From Paenibacillus albus (GTDB taxonomy: Bacteria; Bacillota; Bacilli; Paenibacillales; Paenibacillaceae), in the NCBI RefSeq assembly GCF_003952225.1, contig NZ_CP034437.1:1-64000 (forward strand): DNA of 64,000 nucleotides, given 5' to 3'. A program made the position numbers and the translations under genes. Numbering within the stretch: position 1 is the stretch's first letter; the number at the start of each line of letters is the position of its first letter. Positions 17,540 to 27,485 of this stretch are shown here, piece by piece. Below the pieces are notes generated by a model that searched no databases, was not told the origin of the DNA, and saw nothing but the letters and a program-made list of their open reading frames with translations.

Positions 17540-18436
17540 CTAGAAAATACGATAGTTGGCGAACCGGCTGGCCAAGGAGTACGAGAAGATAATGAGGACG
17601 AAGCTGACAGCGGACTTCATTAGGCCGATCGCCGTCCCTATCTCGTAATGGCCTTCCTCAATCCCCGATCGGAACACATACGTATCGATAATGTCAGAGG
17701 AGTCGTACACGAGTGTGTTGTACAGATTGAATATTTGGTCAAAGCCGGCATTCAGCACGTTCTGCAGGCTGAGTGTGCCAACTAGTACGATCGTTGTTGC
17801 GATGCCAGGCAGCGTGACATACTTCAGCTTCTGCATGCGCGTTGCGCCGTCAATATCGGCCGCTTCATACAGAGAAGGATTAATGCCGGTCAATGCCGCC
17901 AAATAGATGATAGTGCCAAATCCGAATTCCTTCCAAATATCCGAGCCGACGACGATGGTACGGAACCAGAAGTTGTCGCCAAGAAACATAATTTGCTCGG
18001 TGCCGAACATGCTGTGCAGCAGTTGATTGATAATGCCGTCAACGGCAAACAAGTCTCTCAAAATACCAGCAAGCAGAACCCATGATAAGAAGTGCGGCAA
18101 ATATACGATTGTCTGTACAACGCGCTTGAACCATTGGAACCGCAGCTCATGCAGCATGAGCGCAAATACAATTGGAATAAGGAAGCCGAATGCAATCTTC
18201 ATCATCGCGATCACAACCGTATTCTTAAACACGCGCAGAGCAACAGGTGTATCAAAGACGAACGAGTAATTCTCCCAGCCTGTCCACGGCGAATGCCAAA
18301 TGCCTTTCGTCGGGATAAAATGCTTGAACGCCAGCACAATGCCGCCCATCGGCCAAATCGTAAAGATGAGTATAAGCAGCATGCCTGGGAGCAGCATTAG
18401 GTTAAAATGGATTTGCTCGGACCACTTGCGGCGCAT
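17540..18436 (-). CDS. Carbohydrate ABC transporter permease (LplB-like)
   Basis: 298-aa permease of the MalF/LplB type, beginning MRRKWSEQIHFNLMLLPGM with a short cytoplasmic N-terminus and six hydrophobic segments. The EAA loop is NPSLYEAADIDGATRMQKLKYVTLPGI. GGAGGG lies 6 bases before the ATG. It is 21 bases upstream of the YtcP-like gene and 81 bases downstream of the binding-protein gene. Such transporters import oligosaccharides such as rhamnogalacturonan fragments, which would agree with the nearby alpha-L-rhamnosidase-like gene. Confidence 0.9.
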   Translation of the reverse strand: MRRKWSEQIHFNLMLLPGMLLILIFTIWPMGGIVLAFKHFIPTKGIWHSPWTGWENYSFVFDTPVALRVFKNTVVIAMMKIAFGFLIPIVFALMLHELRFQWFKRVVQTIVYLPHFLSWVLLAGILRDLFAVDGIINQLLHSMFGTEQIMFLGDNFWFRTIVVGSDIWKEFGFGTIIYLAALTGINPSLYEAADIDGATRMQKLKYVTLPGIATTIVLVGTLSLQNVLNAGFDQIFNLYNTLVYDSSDIIDTYVFRSGIEEGHYEIGTAIGLMKSAVSFVLIIFSYSLASRFANYRIF

Positions 18437-18517
18437 CGCATTCCCTCCGCTTTCAGATATCGTATGCGAATAGGAAGAGGACGCAGAGACACTCGCCCCG
18501 CGTCCTCCACCAACTCA

Positions 18518-20286
18518 TTATTTAGTAACTGCTTCGTTAACTTCTTTCAAAATTTCGTCGCCGCCTTGCGCTTTCCAGTCGCTGACGAACGCGTCAAACT
18601 CTTTATCCGCATCGGATTTGCCCATGATAATCTTGTGGTACGCCTTCATTTGCAGCTCGTTCAGTGCCGTCAGCTTCTTCTCCATCGTCGGTGTCGTACC
18701 GTCAAAGGCAGAGTAAACGACGTTGGATTCAAGCTTCGCTGCCGAACCCATTGCATCATACCAGCTGCGAGTATTTTGCCATTGCAGCATGTTCTTGCTT
18801 GCCGCTTGCGGCTGGGATTGCAGCTCGTCGATGAACTTCTTGATGTTCGTGAACGCATCATTGTTCTTGAATGGAAGCGTTGCAGCATCTTTCTCGCCGT
18901 TAACCGCCGCTACGATTTCTTTCGCTTGATTCACGATATCATCGGTACGCGCGATGTTAATGCCGGACCAAATTGTAGCCTTCTCATTCGCATCCTTATA
19001 CTTGTCTTGCGAAGTCTTAACCCACCATTCGGTGTCGTGGTTAGCGTTATAAACATTGAGCCATTTGATTGGCAGCTCAGGGTACTTAAAGCCCTTCTTC
19101 ACAACCAAGACCGTGTTCGAAGTGTTCGTAGCGCCCATGTTCAGCTTGCCGTTCTTCGCAGGAATTGCATATGGCTTCCAGTCTGCGTCAGGTACGTTCT
19201 GCAGCGTCATGAACAGCGGGTACCATACGCCCCACCATGCCTGACCAACGATACCGGCGCGGCCGCTAGCAAGCAGCTCTTGCAATTGGCCTGTATCCTT
19301 CAGAGCAAAATCCTTCTCGATCTCGCCGTTCTTGTACAGATCAGCCATAACTTTAAGCGCATCTTTGATTTGCGGCTGAATACCGCCGTATACGACGCTT
19401 CCAGAAGCATCTTTGTAGAACAGGCGAGGATAAGCGTCGAACTGGTCAAAAATGAAACCTGGTCCGAACAAGCCGTCCGTCTCTGTCTGCATTTGCATCG
19501 CCACTGGAACCGTTGTTCCTTTGCCAGCTGGATCGCTGTCCTTGAATGCCTTGGCGATGGCTTCAACATCCTCGAGCGTTTTCGGCTCAGGAAGGTTCAG
19601 CTTCTTGCGCCAGTCGTCGCGAACCCAGACGAAATTCATACCCTCAAGAGCGCTTTGACCTGGCATGCCGTAGAGCTTGCCGTCAATCTTGTATAGATCC
19701 AAGCCGCGGTTGTCAGCGGAAGCGAACGCTTCTTTGATCGCCGGGGAAGCATATTGGTCGTAGGCGGATGTCAGATCCTCGATCATGTCCGCTTCTACGA
19801 GGCGTTTCACTGTCGCTTGCACTTCATTAATGTTTTTGCCGACGATTTGGAACACATCCGGAATGTCGTTGCCGCCGATCGACAGGTCCAGCTTCTTCTT
19901 GTAAGCATCGCCGTCTTGCGGAGCCATCCATACGAACTTCGGCTTCACGTTCAGCTTCTCTTCCATGAACTTGTTGAAGACGTTCTCTTCGTACGATTCG
20001 CCTTCAGGGAATTTCGGGTTGTTCATCGTTGGGCGGATCGTTGTGAATTCGATCGGCTCCGGGTACTTGCCGAATGGATCAGCCGCAACAGCTGGTTCAG
20101 CTGCCGCTTCATCCGTCTTGCCGGCATTATCAGTTGCCGAAGCCGCATTGTTGCCGCTTGCCGCCGTATTGTTGCTCTTGCCCTCATTGGTTGTATTGTC
20201 GCTGCTGTTGTTGCCGCCATTGTTGCCGCAAGCACTTACAAATACCATTAGCAAAACAAAATCAAACCTGCCATGCGTTTCATCAT
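18518..20286 (-). CDS. LplA-like sugar-binding lipoprotein, apparent frameshift in the signal peptide
   Basis: Extracellular solute-binding protein of the LplA/YtcQ group, about 585 aa after correction. As read, the long frame starts only at 20254 inside the signal peptide (MLMVFVSACG), with no charged N-region and no ribosome binding site. Upstream, GAGAGGGG precedes ATGATG at 20286-20281, whose frame gives MMKRMAGLILF before a stop. Adding one T in either four-T run (20253-20256 or 20258-20261) joins the two into a normal lipoprotein signal ending in the lipobox VSAC. The mature protein has an Asn/Ser/Gly linker and a full binding domain. The break may be real (inactive import) or a sequencing error. 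Confidence 0.82.
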
Positions 20287-20493
20287 TTTGTCTAAAGCCC
20301 CTCTCTCTGACAAAGATTCAGTATGCTTGGTTCGATTTCAATCATAACTTGGAGTTCGATAAGGGCGGTATGGAAAAAATGCACCTTATGACTGAACATT
20401 GTCAGAACATCTGGGAGCATCTTACAAATCTCTATACACGGATTACAGTTTTCTCGGGTGCGCTGCAACACGTTTACCTAGCGCTACAAGGCG

Positions 20494-21912
20494 CTACCGG
20501 GCGGCAGGCGGCCATCGCTTCAAGGGGCTGTCTCCCGTCTCTTCCTCGCGGTATGCCTTAGGCGCTTTGCCCGTCTCCTGGCGGAACAGCTTTCGGAAAT
20601 ACGACTCGTCCGCGAAGCCGCAGCTAGCGGCAATATCCTGCACGGCAAGATCGGTGTGCATGAGGAGCCGCTTCGCTTGATCCATCCGGAGCAGCCGCAT
20701 GTAGTCGTTGTAGGTCGCACCGGTCGTGCGCTTGAAGCAGTCGCTGAAGTAACCTCGACTGAGGTGTACCTCCGCGGCAGCCTCCTCTTGCGTAATGCCG
20801 TCGTTCATCCGCATGAGCGACCATTCGATAGACTGGATGATGCGCGTCATAATGTCCTTGTCGATGCCGTTATTCTGGTCGAGCATCCCTCTTACGGAGC
20901 GGCGCACGCGCTGGAGCCAGTCGCTCCAATCCGTCCAAGTCCGCAAGCCGCCCGCTTCCTCCAGCAGCCGGAACCGATCGTTCCAGCGAAGCATGCTGCG
21001 CCATGCCCATACGGTCTGGTGCACCGTCTCGGCAATTCGGTTCGGCTCCGGCCGCTGCTCCGCGATTTCGCTTTGCAGCTTCTCCCACAGCTCATCCTGA
21101 TAGAGCCAATCGAAGGAGCGCCACATGCGAAGCCAGTCTTCACGCGGCTGCTTGGACTCCCAGAGCAGCACCTCTTGCATGGAGTCATGAATCGCTGCGA
21201 CAGTCTCCGTGTGCTCCAATACATAGAAAGAATGGCGGCGGACATACGTCTCAAGCAGCGTCTTCAGCCTGCTGCGATCACGCGTCTGCACATGATGCAG
21301 GCAGAATACGACCCATCTGCCCTGCAGCTTCTCCGCGCTCTCGCCTGCCGGCTCGAATGCCAGCTCCTCCGTGAACCAGGCGCCTCCGGGCAGCCCTTCA
21401 AGCGGACGGTCCTTCAGCGCAGGCTGCGCGTACAGCTCTTGCACTTTGCAATCCGGCGCGAGCGGCATGAGCAGCGACGTCGTCTTGCCGAGCGGAGCTG
21501 CTGCGGGCTGCAAGCTGGCGGGCTTCTCTTCCTTCGCCGCGAGCTGCGATGCGATGCGTCCGAACAACCGATCGAGCTTGTCGTCATCAAGCTCGGTCTT
21601 AACGATATAGTCAATCGCGCCAAGCCGCAGCGCGTCCTGCACATATTGAAAGTCCTGATGACAGGTTAGAATCGCCGTCTCCGTATGCGGATGCTTCTCT
21701 TTCACAATGCGCATCAGATCAAAGCCCGACAGCCCCGGCATCGACAAGTCGGTCACGAGCAGATCAACCGACTCCTTCTCCATCCAAGCGAGCGCTTGCT
21801 CTCCGCCCTCGAAGTCGGCCATTACCTCCATGCCGTGCTTATCCCATGGCAAAATATGCAGCAGTCCTTTGCGCACAATATGCTCGTCATCTACCAGAAT
21901 CGCCCGAATCAT
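20494..21912 (-). CDS. YesN-type response regulator with AraC DNA-binding domain
   Basis: 472 aa from the ATG at 21912, which follows AGGAGG by 9 bases. The receiver domain (1-120) has the acidic pair near residue 9 (VDDE), phospho-acceptor D55 in LLVTDLSMPG and K in YIVKTE. A variable middle region of about 240 residues follows, then a C-terminal AraC helix-turn-helix pair (EEAAAEVHLSRGYFSDCFKRTTG; AVQDIAASCGFADESYFRKLFRQETG). It forms a pair with the YesM-type kinase immediately upstream (22 bases apart) and probably activates the adjacent lplA-like transporter operon. Confidence 0.92.
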   Translation of the reverse strand: MIRAILVDDEHIVRKGLLHILPWDKHGMEVMADFEGGEQALAWMEKESVDLLVTDLSMPGLSGFDLMRIVKEKHPHTETAILTCHQDFQYVQDALRLGAIDYIVKTELDDDKLDRLFGRIASQLAAKEEKPASLQPAAAPLGKTTSLLMPLAPDCKVQELYAQPALKDRPLEGLPGGAWFTEELAFEPAGESAEKLQGRWVVFCLHHVQTRDRSRLKTLLETYVRRHSFYVLEHTETVAAIHDSMQEVLLWESKQPREDWLRMWRSFDWLYQDELWEKLQSEIAEQRPEPNRIAETVHQTVWAWRSMLRWNDRFRLLEEAGGLRTWTDWSDWLQRVRRSVRGMLDQNNGIDKDIMTRIIQSIEWSLMRMNDGITQEEAAAEVHLSRGYFSDCFKRTTGATYNDYMRLLRMDQAKRLLMHTDLAVQDIAASCGFADESYFRKLFRQETGKAPKAYREEETGDSPLKRWPPAAR

Positions 21913-21934
21913 ACCGATTCGCCTCCTATGCCCT

Positions 21935-23635
21935 TCAGGATGAGTATCGTAATCGAAGTCCCTTGCCAAGCTCGCTCTCAATTCGCAGACCGGAGCTCTC
22001 GCCATAATAGGCCTGAATAAGCCGGTGTACGAAGCTAAGCCCGATGCCCATGCCGACGCTGCGCCCGCCGGAGGACTTGTCTTCGAGCAGCGATTGGAGC
22101 CTCTCCGGCGGCATCCCCTCTCCGTTATCCGCAACGCACATGACGATGCCGCCTTCCGGATGCGTTGCAATGCTCACTTTAATCATGCCGTCACGGTTGC
22201 GGAACCCGTGATAAATCGCGTTCTCCACGAGCGGCTGCAGCACGAAGCGCGGAATCATCTCGCCCAGCGTCGACGGGTCGATGTCCATCTGCACGTCGAA
22301 CTGGTGGCTGTACCGAATGCTTTGGAGCGCGAGGTAATCGTTGATGTTATCGACTTCCTCCTGCACCCGGACATGCGTACCTTCCTTGCCAAGGTTATAG
22401 TGCAAAATGCGCGTAAAATGCGTAATGAGCCGAACGATCTCATTCTGCTTGTTCATTTTCGCAATGACTTGAACCGTATTCAGCGTGTTATGGATAAAAT
22501 GGGGATTGATCTGGTGGCGCAGCTTCTCCACCTCGACGTTGCTTCTTGCCTTCTCCCGCCGCTCGATTTCTTTCAGCAGATCGAAGACGCGATCCTTCAT
22601 CGCATAGAACCTGCCGAGCACCTCGTCGAATTCGCGCAGCCGCAGCCACTTCTTCGGACGATTCGCCAGGTCGTCGCCGACGCCTTCGATCTCCCGCCTG
22701 AACACATGAAGCGGCCGGTAGATCGTTCGCCAACAAATATAGGCCAGCAGCAAACTGAGAAGCAGCGAGAATAGCCCTACCGTAATAAACTTGCGGAACC
22801 ACGAGTCCACTTCCTTCTGGAAAGAATCGCCCCTCATGACGACGGCGAGCTTCCAGCCTTGTTCGCTTGCTGCGATGAAACGCAAATTGTGCAGCGAGCT
22901 CTTCTTGTCTATTGTCTTAAAAACGGTCTTCACCGGAAAATTCGACGGATCCTCGCTGTAAACAATCCGATTATTCCGATCCAGCAGCAGGTGCTTCACG
23001 GGTTCTCCGTACTGCACATTGTTAAACAACCGCTGAAGGGTATTGAAATTGCTCTCCACGTATACATAGAACGAGGTGTTCGTCTCATAATCGTTCACCT
23101 TGCGAGCGAGCGAGAACACCTGCGTATTTTTTTCGTTGTACTTGTCTGTTGAAAGGTGAGGGGCGTAATACTGCACGCCGTTTGCTTCAAGCAGCAGAGG
23201 ATGCTGCGAGACGTCAATCGTGCTAAGAGTGGGGTAGCTTTGCATAAAAGGCTGGTTATTCTTCGTATCAAGTATGGCAATAATGCCCGCGAAAGGGCTT
23301 GTATAGTTAATGAGCGACATCCGGTCGAGCACGTCGAGCAAAATCTCTTTGCGCTCCACCTGATCATCGGATACCATATACCGCTGCACCTTCGTCGTAA
23401 TCGCTTTATCGAGTGCCAGCTGCTGGGCAGAGAAATTCAAGTTTTTCAGAATATTGTCGAGGCCGATAAGCTCCTTCTCCAGATTTTCCTGGATCCCGCT
23501 CTTCAGCTTGTTCTCCATAAAGGAATTAAACGAGTAGTAAGATAAGCCGCCAAGCAGCGACACGGGAACGATAGAGCTGAGCAGCAGAATGACCATCATT
23601 CTGCCTTTGATGGAATCCCGAAGCAGAGACAGCAT
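21935..23635 (-). CDS. YesM-type sensor histidine kinase
   Basis: 566 aa membrane kinase of the LytS/YesM group. One transmembrane helix lies at about 12-35 and another at 284-302, bracketing an extracellular sensor domain. A HAMP-like segment follows, then the His_kinase domain with LRHQINPHFIHNTLN (probable phospho-accepting H379) and an ATPase domain with ENAIYHGF and DNGEGM. It probably detects an extracellular sugar or the loaded binding protein and signals to the YesN-type regulator. AAAGAGG precedes the ATG. Confidence 0.92.
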   Translation of the reverse strand: MLSLLRDSIKGRMMVILLLSSIVPVSLLGGLSYYSFNSFMENKLKSGIQENLEKELIGLDNILKNLNFSAQQLALDKAITTKVQRYMVSDDQVERKEILLDVLDRMSLINYTSPFAGIIAILDTKNNQPFMQSYPTLSTIDVSQHPLLLEANGVQYYAPHLSTDKYNEKNTQVFSLARKVNDYETNTSFYVYVESNFNTLQRLFNNVQYGEPVKHLLLDRNNRIVYSEDPSNFPVKTVFKTIDKKSSLHNLRFIAASEQGWKLAVVMRGDSFQKEVDSWFRKFITVGLFSLLLSLLLAYICWRTIYRPLHVFRREIEGVGDDLANRPKKWLRLREFDEVLGRFYAMKDRVFDLLKEIERREKARSNVEVEKLRHQINPHFIHNTLNTVQVIAKMNKQNEIVRLITHFTRILHYNLGKEGTHVRVQEEVDNINDYLALQSIRYSHQFDVQMDIDPSTLGEMIPRFVLQPLVENAIYHGFRNRDGMIKVSIATHPEGGIVMCVADNGEGMPPERLQSLLEDKSSGGRSVGMGIGLSFVHRLIQAYYGESSGLRIESELGKGLRLRYSS

Positions 23636-23733
23636 AGGAAGACCTCTTTCTGAAGTAGTTTCGTGAAAACCGGTAGGTTGCCCTCTTCGACCTCAATTTA
23701 CAATTTCCTTCCAGAAGGCGACAAAACGGACGC

Positions 23734-23755
23734 CTTGACCGAATAATCGGCCAAG
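23734..23755 (-). terminator. Hairpin after the ChbG/YdjC gene
   Basis: CTTGACCGA (23734-23742) pairs with TCGGCCAAG (23747-23755) with one wobble around a four-base loop, 18 bases past the stop codon. A short T-run (GTTTTG) follows on the minus strand. It probably separates this operon from the two-component genes. Confidence 0.5.
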
Positions 23756-23773
23756 ATGTCCGCTCGTCATTAT

Positions 23774-24571
23774 TTATTCAAGCTCTGCTGCTTCGTCGTA
23801 GCGAATCGGAACGATGCCCCGCTCCTTCACGCAAGCAAGCACATCCTCGCGCATGAACATGAGACGCTCGTTAATCCGGTCGGCAACGATCTGCTCGCTC
23901 TTGTAATCCGCATTGCCGAATGCGAGCATATCCGCTTCATCATAGCCCGGATGGCCGACGATGAGATATTGGCCCGGCTCGGCTTGCTTCAAGCGCTTAA
24001 TGAGCGCAGTTACCGGATCGCTCTCCATGTCTGCTCCAGCCGCCGCTGCTTCAGGCAATTGCTTGCTGTAGCGACGATAATTGCGAATGCCTTCGCGCTC
24101 GCACCAACGGTCGAATGGCTCTGCAATTTGCGGAATGGCCCACTCAAACACCATGTGCGAATCAGCATAGCCAATGTTGAAGCCGAGGCTGCGCAGCCGG
24201 TCCAGCTGTGCTTGCAGCTCAGCCATCACTTCATCAATAACCGGCGGATGATTGAGAAAATGTGCCGGTGTCGGCGTGAACATCCCCGTGTCCGACTCGA
24301 CTAATGACGGCACCTTCGCCGCGCCAAGAATCGGTCCCCAGCGCACATCGGTCCACTCCGCGTTCAGCGTTCCGTGGATGCCGAAGCAGACATCGCGGCG
24401 AGCAGCAAGCAGCTCAGCCGCGTGCTCGATCGTCGGACCGACCGCCATTAGCGATACATTGCGGACGATGCCGCCCTCAATTGCATCCAGGATGGCGCGG
24501 TCCGCCGTGCGGGCACTCCCCGCATCATCGGCGCGCGTAATAAGTCGAATCTGTTGCTCATTCGTATTCAT
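23774..24571 (-). CDS. ChbG/YdjC-family carbohydrate deacetylase
   Basis: 265 aa, complete. Family features are the N-terminal metal site ITRADDAGSARTADRAI, the SLMAVGP strand, FGIHGTLNAEW and ADSHMVFEW. ChbG removes one acetyl group from chito-oligosaccharides; other members act on different acetylated sugars. AAAGGAG stands 13 bases before the ATG. It lies 38 bases downstream of the GH78-like gene, so it may deacetylate a side chain of the same oligosaccharide. Confidence 0.85.
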   Translation of the reverse strand: MNTNEQQIRLITRADDAGSARTADRAILDAIEGGIVRNVSLMAVGPTIEHAAELLAARRDVCFGIHGTLNAEWTDVRWGPILGAAKVPSLVESDTGMFTPTPAHFLNHPPVIDEVMAELQAQLDRLRSLGFNIGYADSHMVFEWAIPQIAEPFDRWCEREGIRNYRRYSKQLPEAAAAGADMESDPVTALIKRLKQAEPGQYLIVGHPGYDEADMLAFGNADYKSEQIVADRINERLMFMREDVLACVKERGIVPIRYDEAAELE

Positions 24572-24609
24572 CGGTACGACTCAGCTCCTTTAGCTCTAAT
24601 GTCGTTAAC

Positions 24610-27438
24610 TCATTTGACAATTCGCGCCGTTAATCCTGCCGGCACCCGAACGTAGTCGAAGACGCGCTTGCCATCGTCGCCAAGATGCCATTTCACTTCA
24701 ATAAGTCCAAGCGCGTGCGGAACAGCGCCTTCGGCCGAAGTCACTCCGGCGGCCTGCACGTCAATGACGACTTCATTCGGATGGCGGCCAATCTCCGGCA
24801 GCTGCACGCCAAGCACATGTCTCGACATAAAGTACGTCGGGCAAGATGACCAAGCATGGCATAGACTTTGTCCGAGATCGTAATACTCCGGCGTTTGCTT
24901 CAATCCCTTCTGCAGGAACCAGCCCCAGCCTTGGCGCATCATCGTCTCTGCCGTCTCTGTCAGCCCAATCGCATATAGCCCTTCAAAAATATAGAACGAG
25001 AAGCTTGGGCTAACCTTCACGCCGTCCTCCGGACCGTAACCGTTCACGAACAGTGACTTCAGCTCGCGCGCAACGTGGCGGCAAACCGGCTCCAGCTGCT
25101 CTGGGGCGAGCACGCCTGCACGGGCCGCGAACAAGCTCGCATGCGCCGAGTGCGTCGAATGCTTATCGTTGTCGCTGTAGCAGCCGAGCTCTTCGTTCCA
25201 GAACGTCTCGCGAATGGAGCGTTCGACGATTGCAATGCGGCGGTTCAGCGCTGCGAGCTCAGCTTCTTTGCCAATGGCTTCCGCGAGCTTCGCCGCGCTC
25301 CGCAGCGCAATCAGATAGGTGCAGCTGAATACGCAGTGAATGCCGATAATGTCCATGTAGCCTTTGACGATGGCGAGGTCGCCGTGGAAGCCGCCATAGT
25401 GCGCCTCAATGCCGCGCTTCACATCCCACTCCGCGTCAAGCAGCATGTCCTCGCGCTCGTCGGCCAGCTCGTGGAACCAAGCGAGATTGTGCTGCATCGC
25501 ACCCCAGTAGGTCTCAATAATCGAGGCATCTCCGGTCTGGGCATAGTACGCCCAGAACCCTTCGAGCGCATTAAGCGCAAAGTCCGAAATCGTATAGTCG
25601 CCCGTATTCGGGTACACCGCTCTGAACTTGCCGGTCGCATCCGGCGACTGCCCCATCAGCTGCAGGCTGCGGCGCATAAGCGCATGGTCGCCGAAGACGG
25701 CAAGGTTGTTGTGGTACTGAATAATCGTATCGCGGATGTATTGTCCGCGCTCGCGCGTCACGCAGTCGGTGTACGCGTCCTCCATGTTCACGGCTTCGGT
25801 GCGGACGCCCATCTCCCATATTTGCTCCAGAAGCGGATCGGAGCAGCGGAATGAGCCTTTCGTCTCCACCGGATAGCTTGCCGAGCGCAGCTCGAGAGCC
25901 TTCAGCTTCACATCCTGCTTCGGACCGCGAACCGTTAGCTGCACGTAGCGGAAGCCTCTTGGCTGCGTAAGCCGCCAATCGAGCACGGTCTGCCGCTCAT
26001 CCGCATACGCGCGGTCGCCAAGACCGTACCAGTGATAGTGGCGCAGATGCTTGCCGTCGGCATTCAGATGCTCGCCGTAGGTTAGGTCCACCGCAGCTCC
26101 GCCTGCGCCTTCGAGCACGATACGTGGTTGAACAAGCCGCGTTAAGCCAAGATCGAGCAATAGCGAGAAGCCTTCCGGATAGTCAGCCAGCTTGAACTCG
26201 CGGTCGCTAATTTCCTCGACTGTAACGGATTCGAACGCATGGCCGAAGGATTCCCAACCCGTCGACATCGTCGGGCTTTCTCCCTGTTCATCCGCTGTGA
26301 CGTCAATCCAACCGCCAATTGCGTCAAGCTGATCGTCTGCCGTATAAGGAAGCACCTTTCCGTTTAGAGCAGATTGGAACAGCTCTTCTGTGACGACAGG
26401 CGAGCGGCGGAAGCTTACATGAGATTCCGCGTTCCGCTCCGCCGAGACGACTAAGCCGCGGTTGTTAGGCAATGCCAAATAGTGGTGGAACATATCTTGG
26501 AGCGAATCGTTTTTGGCAAAATATTCGTTCCAGCCTTCGCGTAAGCTGACGCGGTGGTTCAGGCGCATGCTCATGTCATCGGCATACAGTCCCTTAGCAA
26601 TCGGCTCGCCATTCATCCACGTGTTCTGATAGAACAGCCCGAGCGTAACGTCCATCGCAGCCGGTGCGTAAATCCACGTCTTCACCGTCAAGAACCGGCT
26701 CGTCTGATCCGGCATATGAATCTCGTTCACATGCGGCATTGGCACGCTGAACGCATGAATCTGCTCGCGCTGCTCAAGCGGCAGCAGATGAAGCACCTTC
26801 TCCGCTTGCACCAGCTCTCCGGACATGAACGGAATATTCCGCGCTTCCGGCTCGCCCCAAGCTGCTTGATTCGCAAGCACCACGCCTCGCTGCCAGCTGC
26901 TATCGTCGAACTCGCGCCCGCTCCAGCCAATCTCGTCAAGACGCTGATCGTAATGATCCGCCGCTTTCAGGAACAAGCTCGATTTGGCCGCATAACGATA
27001 CGCCGGGACAGCCGCGGCTTTCCAGTCCGCAACGCCTGTTGTCAGCTCCATCCGCTCGCCGCTCGCTAGCGTCACTTCGCCCCAAGCCGTAAAACCTGCC
27101 TGAGACAGCATCGTGATAAAGGTTTTGTGTCCGACGTAGTTGACCTGAATGGCAATAACGTTTCTGCCGGCCGTTAGCAGCTCGCCCAGATCATGCGTAT
27201 CATAAACCGGATGACGAGGATCGAAACGAACCGAGCCCGATTGCACGTACTCCCCGTTCACAGACAGCTGATAGGTCGTATCTGCGAATAGATGCAGCAG
27301 CGCTTGCGACGGCTTCTCCGGCAGATCGAGCGTTAGCCGGAACCGAGCATACAGGTTGCGCCCTTGTCCGCTTTCGTCGTACCAAATGGCCTGTGCAGCG
27401 GCTGGTTTGGCTGTATTTTGAATATAATTCTTATTCAC
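24610..27438 (-). CDS. Alpha-L-rhamnosidase-like glycoside hydrolase (GH78 type)
   Basis: 942-aa protein with the layout of bacterial GH78 enzymes: N-terminal beta-sandwich domains (YARFRLTLDLPEKP, LSVNGEYVQSG), a central domain, an (alpha/alpha)6 barrel and a C-terminal beta-domain. The barrel entry DAYTDCVTRERGQYIRD (about 552-570) corresponds to the DCPxRxER motif of GH78 that includes the proposed catalytic acid region. The start is GTG at 27438 after AAAGGTG. No signal peptide is seen, so it works in the cytoplasm on imported oligosaccharides. It lies between an AraC gene and a deacetylase gene. Confidence 0.8.
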   Translation of the reverse strand: MNKNYIQNTAKPAAAQAIWYDESGQGRNLYARFRLTLDLPEKPSQALLHLFADTTYQLSVNGEYVQSGSVRFDPRHPVYDTHDLGELLTAGRNVIAIQVNYVGHKTFITMLSQAGFTAWGEVTLASGERMELTTGVADWKAAAVPAYRYAAKSSLFLKAADHYDQRLDEIGWSGREFDDSSWQRGVVLANQAAWGEPEARNIPFMSGELVQAEKVLHLLPLEQREQIHAFSVPMPHVNEIHMPDQTSRFLTVKTWIYAPAAMDVTLGLFYQNTWMNGEPIAKGLYADDMSMRLNHRVSLREGWNEYFAKNDSLQDMFHHYLALPNNRGLVVSAERNAESHVSFRRSPVVTEELFQSALNGKVLPYTADDQLDAIGGWIDVTADEQGESPTMSTGWESFGHAFESVTVEEISDREFKLADYPEGFSLLLDLGLTRLVQPRIVLEGAGGAAVDLTYGEHLNADGKHLRHYHWYGLGDRAYADERQTVLDWRLTQPRGFRYVQLTVRGPKQDVKLKALELRSASYPVETKGSFRCSDPLLEQIWEMGVRTEAVNMEDAYTDCVTRERGQYIRDTIIQYHNNLAVFGDHALMRRSLQLMGQSPDATGKFRAVYPNTGDYTISDFALNALEGFWAYYAQTGDASIIETYWGAMQHNLAWFHELADEREDMLLDAEWDVKRGIEAHYGGFHGDLAIVKGYMDIIGIHCVFSCTYLIALRSAAKLAEAIGKEAELAALNRRIAIVERSIRETFWNEELGCYSDNDKHSTHSAHASLFAARAGVLAPEQLEPVCRHVARELKSLFVNGYGPEDGVKVSPSFSFYIFEGLYAIGLTETAETMMRQGWGWFLQKGLKQTPEYYDLGQSLCHAWSSCPTYFMSRHVLGVQLPEIGRHPNEVVIDVQAAGVTSAEGAVPHALGLIEVKWHLGDDGKRVFDYVRVPAGLTARIVK

Positions 27439-27485
27439 AAATGTGCACGCACCTTTATCAATAATTTGGATGCAGCTGGCACCTG

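Noticed and set aside
21913-22170. N-terminal extension of the YesN-type regulator frame
   Set aside because: Lies in the coding region of the kinase; the receiver domain begins at the ATG at 21912 with AGGAGG.
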